Source: Filosporella fistucella (lineage: Eukaryota > Ascomycota > Leotiomycetes > Helotiales). Taken from it: a stretch of 64,000 nucleotides of DNA. The translations under genes were made by a program, and so were the position numbers. This document shows positions 49,228 through 60,297 of the stretch, piece by piece. Position 1 is the first letter of the stretch. Each line of letters starts with the position of its first letter. The DNA lies in the NCBI GenBank assembly GCA_030077755.1, contig JAQJZZ010000008.1, forward strand, positions 1,612,001 to 1,676,000, read 5' to 3'. A model generated the notes under the pieces. It was not told the origin of the DNA, ran no database searches, and saw only the letters and a program-made list of their open reading frames with translations.

Positions 49228-52200
49228 ATGGCATCTGCGGAAACTTTCGACCCTTCTACCATTTCTGGTATCTCTGCAGGTTTTGATAATCTGAACGGCT
49301 TCAGTGATAGTGTGGCGTTCACAGACACGCTGGCGCTGGACGACGAACCTCTATTCCCAGCTGATTGGGATCAAGAGACTCCGCCGTACGACGGGAATCT
49401 CTATTCTACCCCCCTCAGCTGGGAGCCTCCCGAGCCCAAAGTCGAGCCTCTACCTACCACTTCATATACTACCATGAACACCCTCACACCTGCTCAGCAA
49501 GAGAAGTTGCGCAACATTGCTATGCCCCAGCACCTTCAGTATCGAAGTCAACACAGCCCGAACTCCTCAGCCAGCACCAAAAGCCGTTCACCCGAACATG
49601 TTGAACGCGAACGCAGTCGAAAGAGAAAAGCATCTGCAGATGATGGGGATGATGATGACGATGACGATGACTCGAACCCGCCAGTTAAGAAGACAGCACA
49701 TAATATGATCGAGAAGCGCTATCGCACAAATCTGAATGACAAAATTGCTGCGCTGCGGGACAGTGTACCAAGTCTACGAATCATGACAAAGAGCGCTCGA
49801 GGAGAAGATACAGCAGATGATAGAGAGGAATTACAAGGCTTGACTCCAGCTCATAAACTGAACAAAGCAACTGTAAGTTTGAAATTTTCATTTCATCAGT
49901 CGTATTCTTCCATTTGAGATTCCTCGCGAAGACAGGTGATTGCCGAGGCTTGGATTGAGATTGTCAAATCAATCAATCAATCAATCTAACTCTGGCACCA
50001 TCTGGTTCAATTAAAATCATGTCTTTTTTCATCCGAATTAATGAGATTGGTCAACTTGATGATATGACAACGCGTCATTGTTCTTATTGTTCACTGTCTG
50101 GCACGGTTCACACCATTCACTTCTCGAGACGGGACCAGACATAGTGCCTACTTCCTTCCGCATAGTTGCAGCGAGCTGTCTTCATTATAATTGATGTTAT
50201 TAAGACATCTTGACCATTTATTATGTCTCATGTTGTACCTGTCCGTTCTTCGAATCTGACATGCCACAGGTCTTGAGTAAAGCCACCGAATACATCAATC
50301 ATTTGGAGAAGCGTAACAAGCGATTGCAGGAGGAAAACGCGGAGCAGAAAGCTCGTCTCGCTGCCTTTGAGACGCTCTTCCGTTCTGGATCAATGGGCTA
50401 CAACCCAGCACCAATTCAACATCAACACCCGTTCCAATTTTCTGATTATACTCCACCTGGTCCATCACCAGGGGGAATGGAGCCTCAAGGTATGATACAA
50501 GTTCCAGATGATATGCGACGCCTGCACGGTACGTTTTAGAATTCCATTGCTTCGCGAAAGTGGTGTGCGAGGAAAACCAACTGACATTTGAAACAGGTCA
50601 AATGAGCCAACAAACATTTGCTGTCCCACAAGAACACTATCAACAACCCCGTCAAATGGGACCAAATGGTTGGGCAAACAATGGCTATTTCGGCAAATTG
50701 ATGGTAGGATCGCTTGCTGGCCTGATGATACTGGAAGGCTTCAGCGAGGCAGAGCAAGACGAGGATTCTCCTGGAGCTCGGGGATTGTTCGCCGTACCGG
50801 TACAATTGCTGAGAAGCTTGAGCTCTTCGTTACAATCCTCCCTACATTTCAATATTTTCGGTCACCATTTATCGGCCGCTCAGACATTGGCCTATATGAA
50901 AGGGTTTCTTGTCATTGGGGTTCTGCTTTATGTCTTCCTCCCATCATTGTTCGCTACCAGACCAAAGAAGACCAGTGAGAAGACACAGATTCCTGTACTC
51001 TCGGCAGCACCGTCTCTTGCCTCTCCAATCTCGGTTCGGCGACGAGCCTGGCTCACTGCTATTCAAAATGTGTGGGTCCCTCGTCACAGCATCTGGTTGG
51101 AGATAGCTGCGGTCTTTCTGAAGGTATTAAAGGTTGGCTCGCGAAGCATCATTGGCGTCAAAGGATACCTGTATATCAGTGGACTCAACCCACAGCAAGA
51201 GGCTGCCCGCGCCAAAGCGTGGTCCATTGCTATTGATGCCCAGCTTGCTGGAGGAGATGCTGAGATCAACGTTGGCAGAATCTTTCTGACCTTGTTGGCC
51301 TCAGCTACACTTCCTGATACTCCGGCTCGCCTCATGTTGAAAGCTTTACATATTCGAGTTGCACTCTGGGAGCTCTGTAAGAAAGATTTTATTGGAGGTT
51401 TCGTCTGCCGTGAACTCGCCGCCAAATGGGCCCAGTCGTGCTGGACTGATGCTAGGCTGTTGTGGAAAGTCAACCAGCGCTTGAACAACAAACAAGACGA
51501 TGACCTTCCGGCTCATCTTTCTGCTCTTCTCGCGCAAGATTATGAAGATGTTCTTACTGATCCTATCAAGCAACGCGCTTACAACTTGGCATGGAACTTA
51601 CCCACGACTGAAGAAACCGAAGGCGCCAATAGTGGTATGGATGGAGTGGTTGAAGATTTCGCAATTCGCAGTCCGCTTGATGCCCTTGCCGCATGGTATT
51701 CCAGCCTTGTACTTCAACGCGCTCTTATGACAAGCCTCCAAAATAGTGAGAGCGATCTAGCTTCTCAGTTGTCTATTGTCAACGACATTACTCTCGCAGT
51801 CAAGGTTGCACCTCCTGGCTCTGCTTCTCACACAAGAGCTCTGGTTACACGTGCTCTCTTGGTTAAAGACAAGCGTGGTGTCAGCATTGCTGAGGCAATG
51901 ACATCTCTGTCAACACTGGACAAGAATGCCGTTGTGAAGAAGGATGGCACAGCCAGTCTGGTCAAGGGAAGCACTCCTACCTCGAGCCTTCTTGATCTCA
52001 AGATGTCACTTCGCTGCTCAATGGCTATTGCCCATCTTGAACGTTTTCCCTCGCCTATGAATCCAGTAGCTTCCCATCGTATCATCAATAATATTCCGCT
52101 CAACAACCTGACTCTCCTCGGCTTTACAGCTTCATTTAAGCTCATGGAGACGATCAATCGTCATGGACCTGTCGCGATCAGCTGTGCCAACTCATTGGAG

Positions 52201-52380
52201 AAGATGGCAGGCTGCCTCAGAATATGGATTGGTGGCCCTGATGGAGAGAAGACGGACCTTGATAGCGAGGTAAAAAGATCCATGGTTGAGAAATGCTTGG
52301 TCGTTACCAGACGCATTGTCGGCATGGAGGACGCCGGTTACGAGACAATGAGTGACGAAGATGCTGGTGAGGGTTGTTAA
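49228..52380 (+). CDS. srbA: SREBP-type bHLH membrane-bound transcription factor (SrbA-like)
   Basis: A sterol- and oxygen-responsive regulator held in the ER membrane until cleaved. Three exons, 49228-49872, 50270-50528 and 50597-52380, give 895 aa. The bHLH (~155-245) begins [17 protein letters not shown]. The Tyr in RYR (residue 165), instead of the usual Arg, is the SREBP hallmark that allows binding to sterol response elements. It continues after the long intron as [20 protein letters not shown]. Two membrane helices follow at ~333-349 ([18 protein letters not shown]) and ~402-420 ([19 protein letters not shown]), with a short luminal loop between. The C-terminal ~450 residues match the DUF2014-type region of fungal SREBPs. 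An Asp run (D x8) precedes the bHLH. The gene appears complete. Confidence 0.95.
49967..49986 (+). repeat. AATC microsatellite in SREBP intron 1
   Basis: Five perfect AATC units lie in the 397 bp first intron of the SREBP gene. Confidence 0.9.
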
Positions 52381-53774
52381 GCTCAGCAACCGCATAGATT
52401 CTCTTCAGTCTCTGTATTTTAATCTCGTGATAGGAGGGTCTTTTTTGCATGCATGGGGGCCTTTCGGTGGCGACCACAGGCGTCCTTTGGTGTCTTCACA
52501 GGCGCGACGGGGACGAAAACGAGTCTGGTTATTCCTTTTATTCCTTTGGACTTCTATGGCGTTAAAGCATACTTGATGACCTGAGGTTGATTACGTGTGC
52601 ACATTCAGGTTTGAGCTTCATCTGGTTGGCGGTTGAGGATATGGTCCAGCAGATGAAGGGAAAAAGCTCCACTTGCTTTTAATAAAGACCGTTTCTACTT
52701 TGTTACATAAATGCCAGGAATCAAATTATTTTACATAAAATGGAGTTACGGACGACATCATAAACATTGAGATTGGATTATGGCATGCAGATTAGTGTTA
52801 GGTCTGGCAGTGGTAGGACAAAGTGAAAACCTGTGAGATTCACAAGTACAAGTACAAGCACAACAAACAAATATTTGAGATTCGAAAACAACCCTGCAAG
52901 TTTGCCATGTTATTCCAGCTGCCCCAATCTAGCTTCGATTTACACCGATCTGACGACCATGATGGAATTTACAACCGCCTTCAATTCAGCATAATTACTT
53001 CTACATGCATGAACAGCACACAGACGGAACTCCTTAAGTCTTATACATCGAATCCAATTCTCATCTAAACACCACATTCCCTCGGAATTAGTGCACAGAA
53101 ATCTATAATTCTCACAAATTCTGCATGCAATCCACAGCACACCCCAACATCTCCATTGCTTTTCCGCTGTGTCTTGCCCCAGCCCCCAGTCCCACCAACT
53201 CTCATCCAATCAACACACTTGAATTTCTTATCCACCAATCTCCTCCAAGCGCTTCTTATCGACAGCAGGTCCACTTTTCCTCCCTTCTTATCAAGAGCAT
53301 CCTCACTCCAAACATCTTTTTCCTCGGTGTCGCGCCGCCTGTTTGGCTCGATAAGCAGAAGCAAATATGTCAACGCTTCCTGTGCCCTCCATAAGGTTAA
53401 ACTGCTTCTCCGGACGCGGCTGGTGCAAATAACTGGCTCATCATTGGACGCATCTGCGTTTCCGAGGATTTATGGGCAGAGGAAGGACCGCTGCTCCTAG
53501 GAAAATGAGGGAAGTAGATCGACGGGAGATGCTTGATCTTCTTTTGATGGTGCTGCTGCTGCGGATGCGCGAGAATGACGGACTGGTAGGTGGTCAGTAG
53601 TGCTGTGGACTAAGTATTACTCAAGAGATCTCTCTGTTTTCTGCATGTGGATTGTTCTTTCTCTTTATATCTTTCCTGTCTGGCGACTTCGCGGCTGTTA
53701 CTCATCTGGACGCTTCCGTGTATACTTCATGTTGCGACGACTCGTGATACAGTGAGAGCTTACAGATAGATATC
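52381..53774. other. Intergenic region with nitrite reductase promoter
   Basis: About 1.4 kb between two genes in the same direction. No convincing gene is seen. Just before the nitrite reductase start there are two adjacent GATA words (about 53765-53772, agatagatatc), the core bound by AreA/NIT2-type nitrogen regulators. CT-rich runs at ~53620-53690 suggest the leader. GATA words are common by chance, so this is only suggestive. Confidence 0.4.
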
Positions 53775-56700
53775 ATGTCGAGTAATTGGCAACCACAGGT
53801 TCCTGTGGAGGAAATCAATGGCGGTCCCATTGAGGGAGGACCAGACGGGGTAAAGGGATCTGAGAAGGAAAGTCACGGAGGGACGAGAAAGAGGATCGTG
53901 GTGGTGGGGTTAGGAATGGTGGGAATAAGTTTCATGTGAGTCCTAAGAGGCTGTGACTCGGATAGTTTGGCAGAAACTAATATACCACAGTGAGAAGATT
54001 ATGAAGCTCGATGCGAAAAGGAGAGAATACGATATCATAGTCATTGGAGAGGAAGCACATCTGGCATACAATCGAGTGGGATTAACAAGTTTCTTCCAAC
54101 ACCGAAAAGTCGAGAATCTATATCTGAATCCAAAAGAATGGGTAAGCATTCATGTCTCTATTATTTCCTAAATTCAACTATACTCATATTCTATAGTACT
54201 CCAACGTCCCAGAAGGATCTCTAAATTATCACCTAAACACAAAAGTCACCGAAATCAGCCCCGCCAACAAAACAGTTTCTTGCTCCTCCGGCGAGACTGT
54301 TCCCTACGATGTCCTCGTTATTGCTACAGGCTCCGATGCCCTTCTCCCACGCCACACACCTGGCCACGATGCCAAAGGTGTATTCGTCTACCGCACAATC
54401 GAGGATCTACAAAACCTGATAGACTTTGCTGCGGAACGAAAAGGCACACATGGGGCAGTCGTTGGTGGTGGGTTACTTGGTCTAGAAGCAGCTAAAGCTA
54501 TGATGGATTTGGAATGTTACGACAAAGTCAAATTGATTGAGAGAAATCGATGGGTTTTGAGCAGACAACTGGACGGGGATGCTGGTGGGCTTGTGGTGGA
54601 ACAAGTTACCGCACTTGGCCTGGAGGTTTTGCTCAGCAAACGGGTGGGAAAGATCGAGGTTACGGAGGACAATGCAGTAAAAGGCGTTGTGTTTGAGGAT
54701 GGGGAGAGAATGGATTGCTCGACAATCTGCTTCGCAATCGGTATCAAGGCTCGGGATGAACTTGCAAGGAAAGCTGGCATCAAATGTGCTGATCGAGGTG
54801 GTGGCATTGTGGTGGGAGAAGATCTCCGGACAAGTGAGAAGGATATCTATGCTATTGGAGAGTGTGCCAGCTGGGAGAACCAAACTTTTGGTCTTATCGC
54901 GCCTGGTATTGAGATGGCTGATGTACTCTCATTCAACCTCACACAAGCCAAGGATCACGCAGATCGAAAATTCAAGAGACCGGATTTGAGCACGAAATTG
55001 AAGTTACTTGGTGTCGAAGTTGCCAGCTTTGGAGATTTCTTCGCTGATAGAGATGGACCGAAACATCTCCCCATTCGGGCGGGAAGAAAGAAGGAGGGAA
55101 GTCCTGATCCGCTGTCGAAACTCACAAATGGCGCCCCGCCATCTCCCGTCAAGGCACTGACATATAAGGATCCCTTCCAACATGTGTACAAGAAGTATTT
55201 GTTTACGCTAGATGGGAAATACTTGCTGGGTGGAATGATGATTGGAGATACCAAAGATTACGTGAAATTGGTACCAATGGTTAAAAATCAAAAGATGCTT
55301 GATGTGCCTCCCAGTCAATTTATCTTGGGAGCTAGCAAGGAGGGAGATGAAGGTGGAGATGACCTGGATGATGATACCCAGATCTGTTCATGTCACAATG
55401 TCACAAAAGGTGATGTTGTGAAGACAGTCAAGGATGGAACATGCAAGAGCATCGGCGATGTGAAGAGTTGCACAAAAGCCGGAACTGGTTGTGGTGGTTG
55501 TATGCCACTCGTCACCAGTATTTTCAACAACACGATGAAATCGATGGGACAAGAAGTAAAGAATCACCTCTGTCCACACTTCAACTTCTCTCGCGCAGAT
55601 CTCTACAACATCATCTCGGTCAAGAAACTGAAGACTCTGGCTGAGGTCATGAAAGAGGCTGGAAATGACCCTACGAGTCAAGGATGCGAGGCTTGTAAAC
55701 CTACAATCGGATCGATCTTCTCTTCATTGTGGAATCCTGTTATCATGACAAAGCCTGTTCATGGGCTACAGGAGACAAATGATCGCTTCCTTGGTAATAT
55801 TCAACGAAACGGTACATTCTCTGTCATTCCCCGTGTTAGTGCTGGAGAGATCACACCAGACAAGCTCATCATTCTCGGTAACGTTGCTAAGAAGTACGAC
55901 TTGTACTGCAAGATTACTGGTGGCCAGAGAATCGATATGTTTGGAGCCAAGAAGCAAGACTTGCTTGCGATCTGGGAAGAGCTTATTGCTGGTGGCTTTG
56001 AGAGTGGGCATGCTTATGCCAAATCCCTGAGGACAGTTAAGAGTTGTGTGGGGACTACGTGGTGTAGATATGGTATTGGCGATAGTGTTGGTATGGCTGT
56101 TCGATTGGAGGAGAGGTATAAGAGTATACGCAGTCCGCATAAGTTGAAGGGCGGTGTTAGTGGTTGTGTGAGAGAATGTGCTGAGGCTCAAAACAAGGAG
56201 TAAGTCTAATCTCTTGAGGATATCCCGAGTCGAGATGGACCCAGGATTCACAGGCTCCCAAATCTTCCAGGATCTATGCTAACATACTCCTAGCTTCGGC
56301 TTGATTGCTTCGGATAAAGGTTTCAACATCTTCGTTGGTGGTAACGGAGGCGCGTCCCCAAAGCACAGCGAACTTTTAGCCAAAGATGTTCCGCCCCTTG
56401 ATGTCGTTCCAGTGCTCGATCGATATCTAATGTTCTACATCCGCACTGCCGACAAACTCCAACGAACAGCTCGCTGGCTTGAGAATCTCCCTGGTGGCAT
56501 TAAATATCTCCGCGAAGTCATTCTCGAAGACAAGCTTGGCATTTGCGCTTCCCTCGAAGCACAAATGGAAGAATTAGTTGGTACCTTCCACGACGAATGG
56601 GCAGAGGCTGTTAAAGATCCTGAAATAAGGAAGCAATTCAACCAATTCGACAACACCACCGAGACGGTAGAAAACATGGAGCTAGAACAAGACAGAGGCC

Positions 56701-57302
56701 AAACAAGACCAGTATACTGGCCTGAAGAAAGCGTAAAGACAGATTTTAAGAACACAAAATGGACCTCCCTAACATGGCAACCTATTATCGAAGCCTCACA
56801 CTTCAAAGGCGCCGACGACGCACCAAATGGTATCTCAGCTACGATCAAACGAGGCGACACACAACTGGCCATCTTCCGCGTCAGAGGCAAATATCTTGCA
56901 TCTCAACAAATGTGTCCTCATAAGCGCTCTTTCGTCCTCTCCGACGGTCTGATCGGCGACTCGAACGATAAACTCTGGGTTTCATGTCCTAACCACAAGA
57001 GGAACTTTGAGCTTAACGGTGAGAATCCCGGTCATTGCCAGAACGATGAGGAGCTCAGTATTGCGACGTTCCCTGTAGAGGAGAGAGAAGATGGAATGGT
57101 ATACTTGAAATTACCGCCTGTGCATGAGTTGGATGGTGTGCTAGGGACCAAGAAATGGATTGTGAAGAAGGGGGAGAGTGGAGAACATCCTTTTGAGAAA
57201 CTCGATAGGAGACTAGGCGCTAATGGGGTGGGTATCAAGGCGAGAAAACCTACGGAGGGGAAGAAGACGGTTAGTGTTGGGGGTAGTGGGATTGATTGGT
57301 AG
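53775..57302 (+). CDS. niiA: Assimilatory nitrite reductase [NAD(P)H]
   Basis: Reduces nitrite to ammonium with six electrons in the cytosol, the second step of nitrate assimilation. Four exons, 53775-53935, 53991-54141, 54197-56199 and 56294-57302, give 1107 aa, the usual fungal length. Domain order: FAD-binding GLGMVG (~45-50); NAD(P)H-binding GGGLLG in the Rossmann half; BFD-like [2Fe-2S] domain (CSCHN...CGGC); ferredoxin-like and siroheme/[4Fe-4S] sulfite/nitrite reductase halves, with [11 protein letters not shown] and [16 protein letters not shown] providing the cluster cysteines; and a C-terminal Rieske-like domain with CPHK and CPNHK (Cys979, His981, Cys1003, His1006). An intron interrupts just after the second cysteine pair. 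No nitrate reductase or nitrate transporter lies in this window. Gene intact. Confidence 0.96.
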
Positions 57303-58262
57303 ATACTCGACGGTGTTGTGTAGATGATGGGATTTGGAAGCGAAGGTGCATTTTGGGCGTTGATGATAGATGACTGGTTGTTTTTTGGAAATAGAGGGCA
57401 GTGAGGGATGTATATATTTATGAATTTTTGCAAAGAAATAGTGTCTTTTCGCAGTGTATACAGTAATTGCTAAATTATATCGTTACTCTCCACATCAATT
57501 CTCACTGATCAAGATCATGTTTAATGCCTGTTATATGGGTTATGGGCTTTATATCTATTGTCATTCTGTTGTAGAGGCTTTGGGAGTCTAGGTGAGAACG
57601 TGCAAAATGGAAGAATTGATTGTTACTCCACGTTCAAAAGGCAGGTTGTTAATTGTTCGGAGTAAAAGTGCCTGTTAGAAGATGTGTGGGGAGGGAAGTC
57701 CTGGAGTTGGTCGACGCCAAGATTTGCTCTGCCGAATAAACAGGGGTACGTACCTCGATGAGAGGTGCATGGATGATGATGGGAGACAGTACAATATCGA
57801 CAAGCTTTTTTTCTCATCCCAACTCCAGCGGAGAAATTGATGTGATAATGGCAATTGCCATTACCAATTGGATCCCAATGCTGTTCTGGAAATGGTTCTG
57901 TACTCCGCGAGCTTCCCTATACAGCTCAATACTCGATGCTCGAGCTGTCTGTTATCCCGCGATGAACAACGTCAGTCAACCCCGCTCGTCCTGTCCTCCG
58001 TTCAATCCGCTATACGGACCAGGATCAGGTACTTTGAAGTAGTACCTCCAGCTACCGAACACTATTCTCACTTCTCCTCACTCAAGCTCGCGGGGTTGAC
58101 ATTGAGACTCCTAGATGATGATATCACAGCAGTAGCTACTACCCCTCGCACTGCAGATAGTCCTAATGAGACTGGAGGTAAGGTAGCTCTCAGCTAAGTA
58201 TATATTCCATTGTCCCGTCGGTGAAACCCTCAGGTAGGAGTAATCTCTTTCAAGCCGTTGCA
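57303..58262. other. Intergenic region, esterase promoter
   Basis: About 0.96 kb. Only short frames are seen, some rich in Ser/Pro. It should hold the nitrite reductase 3' UTR and the promoter of the carboxylesterase gene. Confidence 0.45.
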
Positions 58263-60297
58263 ATGAAGCTCTTAATGGCAGCATTGATCTTGAGCTCGCT
58301 CACTGCAGCCGTCCCGTACAACCCGAGACCTTTTGACAACGCTTTCCAAAAACGACAATCTACAAATGCCTCCTCTCCCTTACAAATCGATCTCGGATAT
58401 TCGACCTACAAAGGCTATCACAATGAGACCACGGGGTTGAACATGTGGAAAGGCATCCGGTTTGCAGCGGCTCCAATTGGCGCTTTGAGATGGCAAGCAC
58501 CACAAGTCCCAGACTTTAATCGAAGCAGTATTATACAAGCTACCAGCATACCGAATTCATGCCCACAATCCTCTAATAATAGGGGCTCGCAGACGGCTGC
58601 ATTACAGACTCTCGAAATCAGTCCCGGCTCAGAAGACTGTCTTTTTCTCAGCGTCTTTGCACCTCAAAACGCGCAGAATCTGCCAGTGCTTGTATGGATT
58701 CATGGTGGTGGATATGGACAAGGGAATGGAAATCAGGATCTTTCACAGATCATTACTACGAATAATGGCAGTTTCGTGGGAGTTAGTATTCAGTATAGGC
58801 TTGGAGCATTTGGATTCTTGTCTTCGGATGAAGTCAATAGATTCGGAGCTGTTAATGCCGGTATCAGAGACCAGACATTTGCTTTGCAGTGGGTTCAGAG
58901 CTATATCCATTTATTTGGTGGAAATGCTTCACAAGTCACTATTAGTGGTCTATCTGCAGGTGGCGGGTCTGTAATGCTTCAAGCAATGGCTTATGGAGGC
59001 ACATTGGGAACTTCGCTATTCTCAAATGTGGGTAATAATATCATCCAAGAAATCCGGTCTAACATTTACATAGGCTATCGCTGCTTCGCCATACCTTCCT
59101 ATGCAGTACGATCACAATGCCTTCGTCCCAAGTCAAAGCTATTACGCATTTGCAGAAGCTGCCGGGTGCTTGACTGGTTTCGCTGTGGGGAGTCCAGCTT
59201 CTTCCAACTCAATCTTCCAATGTCTTGTAGGTAAAGACACAGATACGCTTCAGAATGCAAGCGCGATAGTCTCATCCTCTGGCATGTATGGTATTTGGGG
59301 TTTCTTGCCAGTCACAGATGGCGTGTATATTCAACAGCTTCCAAGTCGACAACTCCAGCAAAAGCAGATCAATGGACTGCGACTGTTAGTTGGTGTAAGT
59401 TCCTCATTCATGTTTGGGTTATGAAAAATACTGATTAATCCAGAATAATGCTGATGAAGGACCACTTTTTGTTCCTCAAAATATCACAACTGAGGATGAT
59501 CTTGTGACTTTCATTCAAGATACCTTTCCTCTGTTCACAGAAGATGATATCTCAAAAGTCTTGCAGTATTATCCTGGAGGCAACAGTACTGATGATCCCA
59601 ACGCGGTAGATTATGCTACTTTGAGATATACTGGAGCTACGGCCAATAACGTAAGCTCGATTGCAACTGGTCAGCAGCAACGTGCCAATGTGAGTTCATT
59701 GTCCTCAGGCTTCGTTTGCTTTCTCTCGTGCTAGAACATATACGCCGAAACCACATTTGTCTGCCCTTCGTATTGGATGGCAGAAGCATACACAAATAAT
59801 GGCCGTGAGGCATGGAAATACCAGTACTCAGTTCCATTTGCGCTTCACGGGTCTGATCTCACTGGATATTTTGGTCCAGCGGCTGTCAACCAAGGACACG
59901 ACTTCCTGCGTGCTTTTATGAGTAAGTTTCTCGGAATTCTACGATGCAATATCTAACTTCTCAAGCCATCTTCGGAAACTTCATCACGCAAAATAATCCA
60001 TCCATTCCATCTTCAATTGCTGCCGGCAACTCATCAACATCTAATACCACCAACCTGGCTTCCGACTGGCCCGCATACACCAATGCTAATCCCTACCAAC
60101 TAAATCTGAACCAGACAGGCGGAGAGGAGTACCAGACTACTGGAGTAACATTTGTGGGACAACAAATCAATGTAACTGCATATAGAGGTCCGGGCTTGAG
60201 CAACAATTTTTCGTTGGTAAATGCTTGGGCATGGGAGGGTGGAAGGGGAATGAGATGTGATTTCTGGAGGAGTATGGGAACTTTGGTGCCTGAATAG
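58263..60297 (+). CDS. Secreted type B carboxylesterase / lipase
   Basis: An alpha/beta-hydrolase that cleaves carboxyl esters. Five exons, 58263-59027, 59074-59394, 59444-59689, 59735-59921 and 59966-60297, give 616 aa. A signal peptide (MKLLMAALILSSLTAAVP) precedes a KR site at ~30-31 that could be a propeptide cleavage point. Landmarks are LNMWKGIRFAAAPIGALRW (family entry motif), EDCLFLSVFAP, the oxyanion-hole HGGG (147-150), and the nucleophile elbow GLSAGGGS with Ser231. The usual elbow is GESAGG; here the Glu before Ser is Leu. The catalytic His is probably the one in ALHGSDL. Many N-glycosylation sequons support secretion. The start at 58263 was preferred over an upstream in-frame codon at 58221 because it opens directly with the signal peptide. 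Confidence 0.92.

Noticed and set aside
53765..53772. Paired GATA words before nitrite reductase as a defined nitrogen-control operator
   Set aside because: The spacing is compatible with an AreA/NIT2 site, but GATA is too common to call one, and no NirA-type CTCCGHGG site was found nearby.
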